DNA from: Vitrella brassicaformis
Lineage: Eukaryota > Sar > Vitrellaceae
NCBI GenBank assembly: GCA_001179505.1
Contig: CDMY01000471.1
Span: forward strand, 46,029 to 70,056
Length of the DNA stretch: 24,028 nucleotides
Direction of reading: 5' to 3'
The notes beneath the pieces are model-generated. The model saw only the letters and a list, made by a program, of their open reading frames with translations, had not been told where the DNA came from and searched no databases. Positions 9,276-18,865 of the stretch are shown here, piece after piece. Position numbers and translations under genes: made by a program. Numbering within the stretch: the first letter of the stretch is position 1; each line of letters opens with the position of its first letter.

Positions 9276-11171
9276 TCATGCAGCAGCGGCGGTGGCTGTC
9301 TGAGCGGCCTGCTGCTTCTCCTTGGTGCCGCGCGCGATGATGTTGCGTGCCCGCGTGCCGCCCACCACTCGCTGCATCGACTGGTACCTGCAACACACAC
9401 AGCAAATACGCAGACACGTTGGTTGATGGCTGGTGTGTTGGTTGGTGTGTTGGTCGCTGACCATGGTCCGATCTTTGAGTTCTGGAAGACGTCCTGCTCG
9501 CATCTGAACCCCTCAATGCTCTTCAGAATGCTGTGGGTCGACAGGCAAACGATACACCACACCCACATGCAGCGTCTCTTTTGCACCCCCCCAGCCAGCG
9601 CACCTACCCGAAAATGTTGAAGTCAGCTTCGTTGGGCGTCTCGCCGCCCAGGAAGGTGCGCCTGCCGACGGCCTCAACAAACTCGTTCAACGCACCGTAG
9701 AGGGCCTCACGCTCATTGTCCACCTGCAGAAAGGCAGCGTGTCATGGGTGTGTTGGTGTGTGTGTTGCGGTATGTGAGAGTGTGTGTGTGACGTGCCTTG
9801 TATTTCTTCTTTCGCGACTTTGAGACGAGCCACATGACAAGAGTGCCGGAGAGGTGGGCGCCCCACTTCTCGAAGAAGGAGAAGGACGGGTGCGTCAACA
9901 GGTAGTCAAACGTCTCGGCGGACTCCTGCAGGTCAGGTAGGTGCACACACAGGGACATCGGATGAATGCCATAGTGGATGCATGTGGGTGTTATCTCTCT
10001 CTGTGTGTGTGTCTGTGTGTGTGTACCTTGAGGGAGCGGTAGATGTTCATCACAATCAGCTGAACCAACACGTCGTCAGACCTGCACACACACACAGACA
10101 CACACGTCCCTCCCTCTCTCCCTCTCTCCCTCCCCCCCGTCCCTCTCTCATCCCATTCCAGCTGACCACTTGATCCACTTCTTCTCCTCTTCCTTGGCAG
10201 CCTCGCTCTCCTTCTGGCCTGCCTTCCCACTGCCACCACCACCACCACCCCTGAGCCCCCCCTTGCTCTCGCGCCGCCTGGCCTCGTGTGCGACCAGGTT
10301 GTGCACGATGCGCTTGCTGTCCTTCAGGACGATGGCAGAGGGGTCGTCGGGCGAGGAGGGCGGGACGGGTGAGCTGGCTGACGGGGGTGTGTTGGGGCGG
10401 ATGACGAGGATGGGCACCTTCTTGTAGTCGGGGCTCCAGGAGGAGATCTCCTTCTTGGCCAAGGGATGCACCTCCACCACCTGTGTGTGGCGATACATAT
10501 GGGGGAATGAATCGATGGATTGGATGGTGTGTAGGGTAGGGTGGTGTGTGGTAGTGCTCTCACGTTGTAGGGGATGTTGTGGTAGTCCAGTGCGATGCGC
10601 ACTTTGCGGCAGAACGGACAGCTCCTGTCAACACACACACACACACACAGACAGACAGACATGGAGATGCCCAGACAGATCCCTCTCTCTCTCCGTTGGC
10701 TGACTGACTGACTGACTCGAATTGGTAAATGGTGACATCGCTGTCCTGCAGCGACACGTCCGCGGCAATGAGGTCGTCCTCCTTCAGGAACTTGTCCACA
10801 TCCACACCACCGCCAGGCACACTGATGCTCGCGCCACCTCCTGCTGCACCACTGCCACCAGCACTCTCAGCACAATGCGCCACGCCATAGTGCGGCCGCT
10901 TCGACGACGAAAAGGCGCCATAGCCGAGCAGCAGAGACCCGCCAATAACAGCGGCAGCAGCTTTGGCTGCATTAGACTGGTGATGGGATGGGCTGCCCTG
11001 TGTCGGCGTGTGCGGCGGCGCTTGTCTGAGGGAGAGGGTGATGTTTGCAGCGGCAGCTTGGGCAGCGGCGGGGAGCGGTGGCGATGATGCGTGAGGGGAC
11101 GCTGCAGCAGCCAGGGAGCGCCGCAGCGAGGAGGCCAAAACGCGGATGTCCCTCATCTGTGTTCCTCTCAC
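9276..11171 (-). CDS. PTGES2: Prostaglandin E synthase 2-like protein (membrane-anchored GST/thioredoxin-fold protein)
   Basis: Eight exons on the minus strand: 11171-10717, 10624-10564, 10480-10167, 10081-10027, 9925-9797, 9723-9608, 9530-9462 and 9387-9276. Phases agree and give 436 residues. The N-terminus is Arg/Ala-rich, as in mitochondrial targeting signals, followed by a membrane-anchor candidate AAAAVIGGSLLLGYGAF. The GST-N domain has the redox motif CPFC, then KVRIALDYHNIPY, VVEVHPLAKKEI and KKVPILVI. The GST-C half has a WSDDVLVQLIVMNIYRSLKE stretch, FDYLLTH, LGGETPNEADFNIFGILKS and GPWYQSMQRVVGG, all typical of PTGES2. A Gly/Glu/Lys-rich insert separates the halves. In animals the protein can isomerise PGH2 and binds glutathione-haem; in protists the substrate is unknown. 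The exon 5 donor is GC (AAG|GCACGT). The start could be ATG 11171 or the in-frame ATG at 11156. Confidence 0.87.
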
Positions 11172-11586
11172 TCAGGCTGATGAGCTACAGGCAGATCTCG
11201 CACACCGGCCGTCTGTGCGCCTCGGAAAGACCCACAATGCAGCGCGAGACACCTGAGCTGTGCACGCTTAGCTCGCAGGTTGTGAAAGGATTCTTGCTGC
11301 CTTTCCTGTGGAAGAAGAGGTGGAGGAGATCTGACGGAGAGCACACACCCAGCTCAGATCTCTTTCATCTCTTTCATCATCCTTTCATCAGAGGGAGGGA
11401 CTGACTGACTGCAGTGAGTCCTTGGGCCAGCCTGTGTGCGCCTGTCCGCCTTGCGTGGCTTTAATTCGCCGTACCATGGAAGCCCTCTGACCGGCGTCCC
11501 ACTACAGCAGCTCTTTTTATCTCTTTTGCTCGCCTCGGCTCTCATCGCCTGTCCGTGTCTGGTGTAGTGTGGTGTGGTTGGTGAGG
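11172..11586. promoter_or_regulatory. Shared upstream region of PTGES2-like gene (minus) and MFS transporter (plus)
   Basis: This 415-bp gap separates divergent start codons. It contains repeated TCTTTCATC units at about 11358-11390. A bidirectional promoter is inferred from layout; no core element could be identified. Confidence 0.4.
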
Positions 11587-14548
11587 ATGTCTCTGCGCGA
11601 GAGCTTTCAGTGCTACTGGAACGTGCTGTTCACGCCCTTCTGGTATGGCGTCATCGGCCTCCTCTGCTGCTTCTGCCCCCTCTTCATGGCCATCTCGTAC
11701 GCACCAACACACACCGCACCACAACACACCATACCACACCACACACAGAGGGAGAGAGGGAGGATTCGCTGCATATGTGTGTGCGTGTGTGTGTGTGTGT
11801 GTCAGGTGCATAGTGGACGTCACGACCGACACGTTCGGCCCCGACGTCTACATGGTCAACGCTTCGGTGGACCTGATGTGCGGCCTGGTGGGCCCGTTGG
11901 CCATCTCTGTGGTCGGCAACATGTCACAGCCATCCAAGTTCGGCCGCAAGAAGATGCTCGTCTTCATCAGCGCCGTCAAGACAGTGCCGCTCATCGCAAC
12001 GGCACTCACCGGGGTGAGAGAAATACAGAGGGAGAGGGGTGGACGGACGGACGGACGGACGGCTGAGATGCATTGAGTCTTCTGTACGATGGATGTAGAG
12101 TGGCTATGGGTGGATAATGGGGTCGATCTTTATGTGTGTGTTCGCTGCGCGCGAGCCGGGAGGGCTGGAGCCAATCCTGCAGGCCTGGATCACCGTACGG
12201 GAAGCAAGAAACATCGATCCACTCTTGCATGCTTGCCTCTCTCTCTCTGTGCGTGTGTGTGACAGGATTGGGCGTCCGAGCGCGAGAAGATGTCCATTCT
12301 CGGAGTGGTCAGTCGGCACACCAACACACAGAGCACAGTGGCTGCCTGTCCATCCATCCATCCGTGCGTCGCCTCTCATACCTGTCCGTCTGGTCCGTGC
12401 GTGCGTGCAGCAATCGGGCATTTTGTCGGCGTGTTTCGTGACCTTTTCCCTCTTGGCCGGTGTGCTCCTGCGCCGCGGGATCGTCACCTCCATGCAGCTC
12501 ATGCAGGGCGCTGCCGTGTTCTCGGTCAGACACCACACACACGTACACACACACATAAAGTGTGCATGAGGGTGTGTGTGTGTGTGTGTGTGTCAGTGCC
12601 TGGGCCCCCTTTATTTTGCCTTCGTCTTCCCAACCAAGATACACAGGGAGAGGATGCCAGGTCAGTCAGTCGGGTGGACCAAAGGCCTTCCGCACAGGAA
12701 GTCGTCTGTCCATCTGTCTGTCTGTGTGTGTGTGTGTGTGTGTGTGTCAGATGGTGTGCCGGTTCCCCACCTGCCCCGGATGCGCAGCGGGCAGAGCCTT
12801 GCGAACATGAACTCTGTCACGATACTGATCAAGTGACAACCGCACCCCTGCACACACCGATCACTCCATCCATGGACGGGCACATGGAGCGGTGTGGTGT
12901 GGTGTGTGTGCAGGTCGATGTGGCAGACGAGTGTCCGTGCGTTCCGCTACCTGGCGTACAAGCACCACCTGCTGCTCGGCGTCGCCGTCATCCTCTTTGG
13001 CGTGCAGGGAGGTGCGCAGACAGACACACACACATAGGGGGGAAGGGCACGTGTGAAAGTGGATGGATGGATGCGTGTGTGTTGCAGCGACGATGGAGGT
13101 GCAGCTGTCCTACATGAAGAGACAGTTTGCCGTCACGGTACGCCACACGCAGACACACAGACAGACACAGACACACAGACGCAGCGCAGAGTTCCAGGGC
13201 CTTGTTCATTGCGTGTGCAGGATTCGCAGTTGTCGTTCATGCTGACCTTCTCCGGACTCGCCGGCACTGTCGGACAGGTCAGTGAGTGAGGCAGTCCGTC
13301 ACACACCACACCACACCACGCCATACACACACACATATTCAGTCACCCTCTCTCTTCTCTGTCGTCGCTTGCAGCTGTTGATCCTGCCCATCTTCCAAGC
13401 CTTCATGTCGGCCTACAGCGCCCTCGCTGTCTGCGTCTTCGCCGTCTTCACCCAGATGGTCGTCTTCACACAGGTGCGTTACACACACCCACCCGGCCGG
13501 TCGGCCGTGTGTCCGTGTCAGTCAATGGATAGATTGTGTGATGGCATGGCTGCGTGTGGTGTGCGACTTACTGGTCTCTCTCTCGTTCAGGCGAGCACCC
13601 CTTTGGCCTTTTACGTGGGCATGGCGCTGGGCAGCGCGTCCTACATATCGATGCCGCTCATCATGTCCATCATTGCTAAGTGCCAAATGGACGGCTCGCT
13701 CACGACATCAGAGGAGAGAAACCAGGGCTCGGTGCGCCACACCCCCCCTCCCCTCCCCCCTCAACAACACGCAGAGAGAGGGAAAGATGATGATTGCCGT
13801 TCACCTGTCTGTGTGTCTGCCTGTCTGTCTGTCTGTCTGTGCGCATTGCATTCAGATTATCGGCGGCTTCGTGGGCATCCGTGCGATGGTCAACGCGGTG
13901 GGCCCCCTGTTGATCGCCCTCTGCCTGTCCAACTGGCCCCTCTTCCCCCCGCCATTCAACTTCCCCTCCGTCGGCTTCGCCCTCATGTCATGCCTCATGC
14001 TCGTCGCCACATTCCTCGCATGCCTTCTTGTCTTCCGCAAGAACCAACACGGCGACGCACCGGTCGTCTCACATGCAGCCCCGGTCAGCAGCGGCAGCAG
14101 CAGCAACGTGGATGCCACCCACACCCACAGTGGGCCCAGTGGCAGCAGCAGTGACCCATTGCCGGTGCCGGGCCTCGGCGAAACGCCTTACGAGCAGCTC
14201 AATGGAGAGGAACACAATCACACGAGGGAGAAAGAAGCTGCTGGTGGCGATGATTCGCCAGGGGTGGGGATGGTCCGGTCAGAGAGCGACCAGACCGACC
14301 CCCTCAACCACACCGACCACCCCTGCCCATCTCGTGGCTACCTCCCGCCGTCGCCCCGCTTCCTGTGGCAGAAGGGCCACGAGCTGCCCCTCCTGCACCA
14401 AGGCAAGGACGGTGGCTCTGCGGGCGGTGGTGGGCTGACGCCCTCGACCGCTGCCGGGACGCCTTTAAGCTTGGAGCGTGTCGACAGTGACGCCGCCTCT
14501 TGTGTGGAGGAAGGGCGACGCACGCACAGGCGGATGTCGTCCATATGA
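11587..14548 (+). CDS. Major facilitator superfamily transporter, MFSD14 (HIAT1)/Tet-like
   Basis: Thirteen exons: 11587-11696, 11806-12013, 12156-12194, 12266-12307, 12411-12524, 12597-12660, 12751-12832, 12914-13011, 13088-13137, 13221-13277, 13375-13473, 13591-13731 and 13856-14548. Total length is 1797 nt (598 aa) with all phases consistent. About 12 hydrophobic segments are expected. The signature loop between TM2 and TM3 is present as GNMSQPSKFGRKKML. The C-terminal half has QLSFMLTFSGLAGTVGQ, SASYISMPLIMSIIAKC and NQGSIIGGFVGIRAMVNAVG, matching the MFSD14-type pattern of a 'QG...G.RG..N..GP' segment. A hydrophilic tail of about 170 residues (Ser/Gly/His-rich) follows the last TM. Substrate is unknown; members are predicted drug- or solute-proton carriers. 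Introns are 70-140 nt, several with (TG)n-CAG acceptors. The least certain exons are the tiny ones at 12156-12194 and 12266-12307. Confidence 0.85.
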
Positions 14549-15072
14549 TATAGACAGCAGATGGGCTGGGGAGTAAGGGGGAGGGAGGGATTTAGGTGTT
14601 GGGGGTCTGAGTATGTCGCCCGGTGGATGGAAGGGCGGCAAGTGGCGAGAGAGAGCGAGAGGCAGAAGTGTAAGCGTAGCGCAGCGAGAGGTCGAGCAGG
14701 TCAGAGAACGATCATGCTGGCATCGGCTGGTTTTGTCCTGTGTGTGGAGTACGATGCGATGCCACCAACGCCCACGGGATGTGATCTGGTGTGATAATAC
14801 GGCTTTTTCTGTTGCATACTTACGTAGATCTGTGTCTGCCAGGGAGGGAGGGAGGGAGGGAGGGACGGATGCATCGCACTCTCGAATATTCTCTCCACCC
14901 ATTTCTGAGTCAACAAGCGATCATCGGACACACACTCTCACACACACACACACACACATACACACATATGTGGCCCGGCCGGCCAGATGGCAGGGGCCGA
15001 CCACTCTGACAGTGTTTTGTGTGTGTGTGTGTGCATGGCGCAGCCGGGCGTTATTGATACCTACCAGTACTT

Positions 15073-15200
15073 TTGGCGGCTGTGGCTGTGCAGCAGCAGC
15101 AGCAGGTCAAGAGGGAGTGGAACGACTGACGTGCGTCGAGCCGTCGACGCAAGTAGCCGTCCAGCTCTCTGCTGACCTGCTGCTGCAGCCGCCACCAAGG
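15073..15200. repeat. Nested inverted repeat able to form a branched structure
   Basis: The outer stem pairs GGCGGCTG (15075-15082) and GCAGCAGCAGGTCA (15095-15108) with TGACCTGCTGCTGC and CAGCCGCC (15173-15193), with a 12-nt bulge. Inside the loop, TGCGTCGA (15132-15139) and TCGACGCA (15144-15151) form a perfect 8-bp stem with a 4-nt loop. The segment begins shortly after a TG run plus GCAG (15042), which resembles a splice acceptor. Confidence 0.6.
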
Positions 15201-15239
15201 GCAAGACAGGCATTGGCAGGGCAAGACAGTTCATTGGGG

Positions 15240-15240
<1 letters not shown>

Positions 15241-15279
<39 letters not shown>

Positions 15280-15288
15280 TGTGTGTGT
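15241..15288 (+). repeat. Compound (TC)n(TG)n microsatellite
   Basis: A run of about 11 TC units passes directly into about 13 TG units. It is the longest pure dinucleotide tract outside introns in the window. Confidence 0.95.
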
Positions 15289-15910
15289 CGGGATGTGACG
15301 GGATGGGACAGACATGAGGGTAGGGATCGTGAAGACACCCTAACCAACAGACATCTCCTGACTCTCTCTGACTGGTTGTGGTGTGGTGTGTATCCCCTTT
15401 CCTACTGGGTCTGTACCCTTTCATACGGCGCCCGCTTCCCACGATCTGATCTGCATGGGTGGGTCGCGTTGGTGCGCTTTATTTGACACAGTGCGTGGAC
15501 ATGGACATGTACGTGTGTGTACGTGTGTGTGTGTGTGTGCGTGTGTGTATGTGTGTTGTTTTCATCCTGTGCGTGTGCGTGTGTGTGGTCGCTATCGCTC
15601 CATTCGTTCTTTCCCTCATCCGCACGGGTGAGCATGTCTGTGTCGTCAGTGTCGATCGGCCTCTCGCTGTGTGTGTGGTGCGGGCGTGTGAGGGAGCCGC
15701 GGAAGTTGCAGTTGCAGTGGGTGCCTGCCTGCCTGCCTACCTGGCCTGGCCTGGCCCATCTCCTATGCCGTAATTTGAAGGCATCAAGCCAGACGGGCCG
15801 GTCCTCTTTTTCCACGCCTCTTTTTGTCACTCGCCAACTGCTGTCTTTTTCTCTCGCCTGTGTCGTTTGTGTGCGTGTGTGCTCATGTGGTGGGGGGAAG
15901 GCAAATCGGT

Positions 15911-16022
15911 GGGTGACATTCAGCGTGGCCGAGCATGGCTTCGACAAGGCCAAGGTGGGACGCTGCTGGCATGCACCTTGGTTGGCCTTGTTGAACCCGT
16001 GCTCGGCCACGTGGAACCTCAC
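15911..16022 (+). ncRNA. Candidate structured RNA: long imperfect hairpin
   Basis: The arm 15922-15957 (CGTGGCCGAGCATGGCTTCG and onward) pairs with 15974-16011, leaving a loop of about 16 nt. The core about 29 positions have one mismatch and two sites that are G-U wobbles only if the plus strand is transcribed; on the minus strand they would be A-C mismatches. A 4-nt bulge lies near the loop, and weaker pairing extends outward to about 15911 and 16022. A pre-miRNA-like or other hairpin RNA is possible; so is a small palindromic repeat. The RNA call is inference. Confidence 0.35.
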
Positions 16023-17298
16023 TTCGCGAACGACGTTTGTCGTCAGTCACCCCAGTGTCCATATGGATGTGTCTGCGCAGGCAGGACATCAAGGCGTCAT
16101 TTTCTTTGCAGAAGTGGCCTCATCTCCACGGTGGCAGCATAATCCGGTACTCACTGACGGAGAGTGAGCGGGGTCGCTGTTGCCTCTGATCTGACTGTCT
16201 TGCGCACTTCTGCCGGTGGCCTGCACGCCCACCCACCCACATGAGATACATGGCTGGCTGCTCGTTGCTGTCCGTCATGTACCCTCCCACCAAATCCTCC
16301 GATCGCACTTTATCGCATTCCATTCCATTCCATCGCACTCCATGGATGTGTGTATGTATCTCATTGCGATTTACGTGAAGTGGGGGTGGTGGTGGTGATG
16401 GTGGCATTTGAAACGGCCGCTGGCTGGTATGGTCGATCGAAGAGTGTGTGTGTGTGTGTGTGTGTTACTTTCAACTCAACGGGGATACATACATGGATGC
16501 GTACACTCATCACTACCTGATACGGCCGGCCAGTGCTTGTCTCGCCCTGCAGTGTGTGTGTGTGTGTCTGCATGTGGCGCCTTGCATTGCCACCTGCCAC
16601 CTCTCGTGTCGTGTGCTGCTGTGTCGCATGTTTTTATGTTGTGGTTGTTCCTCCCCTGCCTGTCTGCCTGTCTGCCTGTGCGCATGTGTATGTGTGTGGG
16701 GCATTTCAAGCGTGTGTGCGGTGCGCATGGATGTGCGTGTGATGTTTGTGTGTCTGTCTGTCTGTCTGTGCGTGTGCCCATATATGTCACACCCCCCGCC
16801 AGCCCAGCCCAGCCCAGCCAGCAACATAGCCCACGACATCCATATTGCCTCTCTGCCTGTCAGCCAGCCAGCCAGCCTTGAGAAGACAGACACGGTGTGT
16901 GTGTGAAGGTGAGGTGGAACGCTCCGCAGCCAGCCAGCCAGCCCCTTTTATCAGTGTTATGATGTGTTCGACCGACCGACCGACCGACCGCCCCCTCCTC
17001 TCTGCGAGGCTGGCTCGGCTCATTTGTGTGAGTGATGCGGGTGAGGTGCGCGAGATCTACCTGATTGTGATGCAGTGCCTTCATTCACTCATTCATTCGT
17101 TCATTCGTTGGTCGAGAGGACGACAGACACACGGATGTATGTCTTGATAAACAAACAGCGGTCTCCTTGTGATACCGACCGACATACATGGACACCGCAC
17201 ACACCACACACGTCCATAACGATCAGACCAGTCCCTTCACATCTCTGGGTGTCAGGCAGTCTAGACTGCCCACTGGCAAACACACGTGTGTCGGTCAC

Positions 17299-18384
17299 TC
17301 ACACCAGCACGATGCCCCAGTTGATGACGACACCCTCCAGGTTGAAGCGCTTCAGCACACTGCGCCAGAGGGGCGTTGACACGGGGAAACGCACATCGAG
17401 CACCTTGTTGAGCGATGGGGCTGGGCCAGCAACGGGTGGCTCGGTCGTCCACAGCTCGATCCGGTGCTCACCCACAAACAGATGGGCAGCGACGGTCTCA
17501 CCGGGCCGGAAGCCGCTCACAAACACACGACGATAGTCTTTTGGGTCGGTATAATTCCGACCGCCGACGTCAAAGCGGTAGTCCACAGCGATGCCCTGCT
17601 GCTCGGGGACATCGCCAGCTGCCATAAGCCTCTGATAGCGGTCCTGGGAATCACGGAGGATGATGAGAGAGAGAAGCACCCGGACTGGAGCCCATGGCCG
17701 TGACTCGAGCAGCGTGTGCAGCAGGAACGACGACAGGGAGGGGGAGAGATCCAAGCCATGTCGGATGACGGGATCGCTCTCCTTGTATCTGCTGCGGTAG
17801 GGGTGGTCGGCCGGCAGCTCACCCAACGGCACCACACGAAACGACTGGGCGCCGATCCGATAGTGCCCATTGTTGGCTTGCTGCAGCGCCAGATTCCTCC
17901 CCCTGTAGCTGAGGTAGTGCCCGAATGTCTTGTAGGCGGCCATGATGAGGGGCAGCTCGTCGAATACCGTCGTGGCGGGCAGCGAACCAGCCGACAGCAT
18001 AAGAGGCCGCGTCGCATTGGGGGTGAGCTGGTAGATTAAAGCCAGGCGGATGACCCATTTCATCACCTTCCAGTGGCCGCTGCATCGCTCCAGCACGTGG
18101 AGTATCTTGATGGCCCCAGCCACGTCACCAATGTCGAAGGCCAGCACGTCACGAAGGCGTTCCCTGTCCATGGCCTGCTCGATGCGCTGCTCGAGGACGG
18201 CCGGCAATGTGATCCCTTTGGGGATCTGGGTGGGCGGCTGCTTGTTGATCTGTGTGTTGAGTGCCGGCCGCTTGGTGCGGTCATCGAGCATGTGTGACGC
18301 CTTCTTGAGTGAGAGGGCCCACAGAGAGGGGACAGGTCGGAGGCCATGAGTGAGTGATCTGAATGCATGGGCATGGACAGCCAC
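17299..18384 (-). CDS. Unknown-family protein, copy 2 (divergent paralog)
   Basis: This is an uninterrupted frame of 361 codons. It shares the family body with copies 1 and 3 in the same order: VIRLALIYQLTPNATRPLML, FGHYLSYRGRNLAL, FRVVPLGELPADHPYR, DLSPSLSSFLLHTLLE, then GFRPGETVAAHLFVGEHRIE and a final LDVRFPVSTPLWRSVLKR block. It lacks the acidic linker of the other two copies. The ATG at 18291 (MLDDRTKRPA) is the likelier start because it resembles the start of copy 1 (MSVEGEPKRPRKA); the ATG at 18384 adds 31 residues. From 18291 the protein is 330 aa. The N-terminal PKGITLPAVLEQRIEQA region may correspond to the LPPDVCRDVIYPCL region of copy 1. No known domain, signal peptide or membrane segment is evident. 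Function unknown. Confidence 0.8.
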   Translation of the reverse strand: MAVHAHAFRSLTHGLRPVPSLWALSLKKASHMLDDRTKRPALNTQINKQPPTQIPKGITLPAVLEQRIEQAMDRERLRDVLAFDIGDVAGAIKILHVLERCSGHWKVMKWVIRLALIYQLTPNATRPLMLSAGSLPATTVFDELPLIMAAYKTFGHYLSYRGRNLALQQANNGHYRIGAQSFRVVPLGELPADHPYRSRYKESDPVIRHGLDLSPSLSSFLLHTLLESRPWAPVRVLLSLIILRDSQDRYQRLMAAGDVPEQQGIAVDYRFDVGGRNYTDPKDYRRVFVSGFRPGETVAAHLFVGEHRIELWTTEPPVAGPAPSLNKVLDVRFPVSTPLWRSVLKRFNLEGVVINWGIVLV

Positions 18385-18865
18385 ACAGCCACATGCAGAC
18401 GGTATATAGCGTGCGTGGACTCAGCTTGCCTTTCTTACGTGTGCTGGTGATGGGTCAACCAACGGCCCTCCCTCCTGCTGCCACTGCGGCACGCACGATG
18501 TGACAGCTGCAAAAGGAGAGGCGAAGCCGCTTTGAACTTAATGCAAGTGCGTTGGTCTTTCACTTACCTTGTATGTATGAGTCAGTCAGTCAGTTATGGA
18601 GTGTATGGCGATGCAGTCGCCGGTGTGTCACACGGAACAGGAGATCTGCGACAGGGAGCCATGCAATACATGAATCAATCGACAGACAAGCGACAGTGTC
18701 GAGCTCACTTTCTTTCTTTAATTCGCGGGCGACGATGAGCTCCACGCGGAGGAAAAAGGAGGGGGGGAGAGGGGAGGGGAGCCAGCTGGAAAGCTCGCAT
18801 GGGGGCTGAGACTGGAAGACGGAGTGCGAGACGAGAGCCTTGTACTCGTTGTTCTGATCGTTGCG
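18385..18865. promoter_or_regulatory. Shared upstream region of unknown-family copy 2 (minus) and ankyrin-membrane gene (plus)
   Basis: This interval separates divergent genes. On the minus strand a GCTATATACC sequence at about 18400-18409 is TATA-like, lying about 20 bp before the ATG at 18384 and about 115 bp before the ATG at 18291, which fits the downstream start better. A CAGT run lies at 18582-18594. No other element is recognised. Confidence 0.35.

Larger units (their letters stand above)
14549..17298. other. Large gene-poor region between convergent genes; simple repeats and two hairpins
   Basis: This is 2750 bp without a protein gene I can support. The first few hundred bases are probably the MFS 3' UTR. 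Contents include an AGGG run (14838-14864), a CA run (14939-14958), a TC/TG microsatellite (15241-15288), TG-rich runs on the plus strand (about 15018-15033, 15505-15560, 15865-15880, 16443-16464, 16552-16568), and CAGC and CCGA repeats (16800-16990). Structured segments lie at 15073-15200 and 15911-16022. Open frames here are translations of TG repeats and show no domain. Confidence 0.5.

Noticed and set aside
14810-14835. ATACTTACGTAG at 14815 and ATACCTACC at 15057, similar to the 5' end of U1 snRNA
   Set aside because: The sequence that follows shows neither U1 stem-loop I nor the later conserved loops, so the short match is taken as chance.
15402-16906. Long frames rich in Cys/Val or His/Thr in the 14.5-17.3 kb gap
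   Set aside because: They are translations of TG and CA microsatellites without domain content.
17299-18384. A BTB/T1 domain in unknown-family copy 2, suggested by FDVGGRNY
   Set aside because: Only this short string matches; the flanking pattern of a T1 domain is absent and the other two copies lack it.
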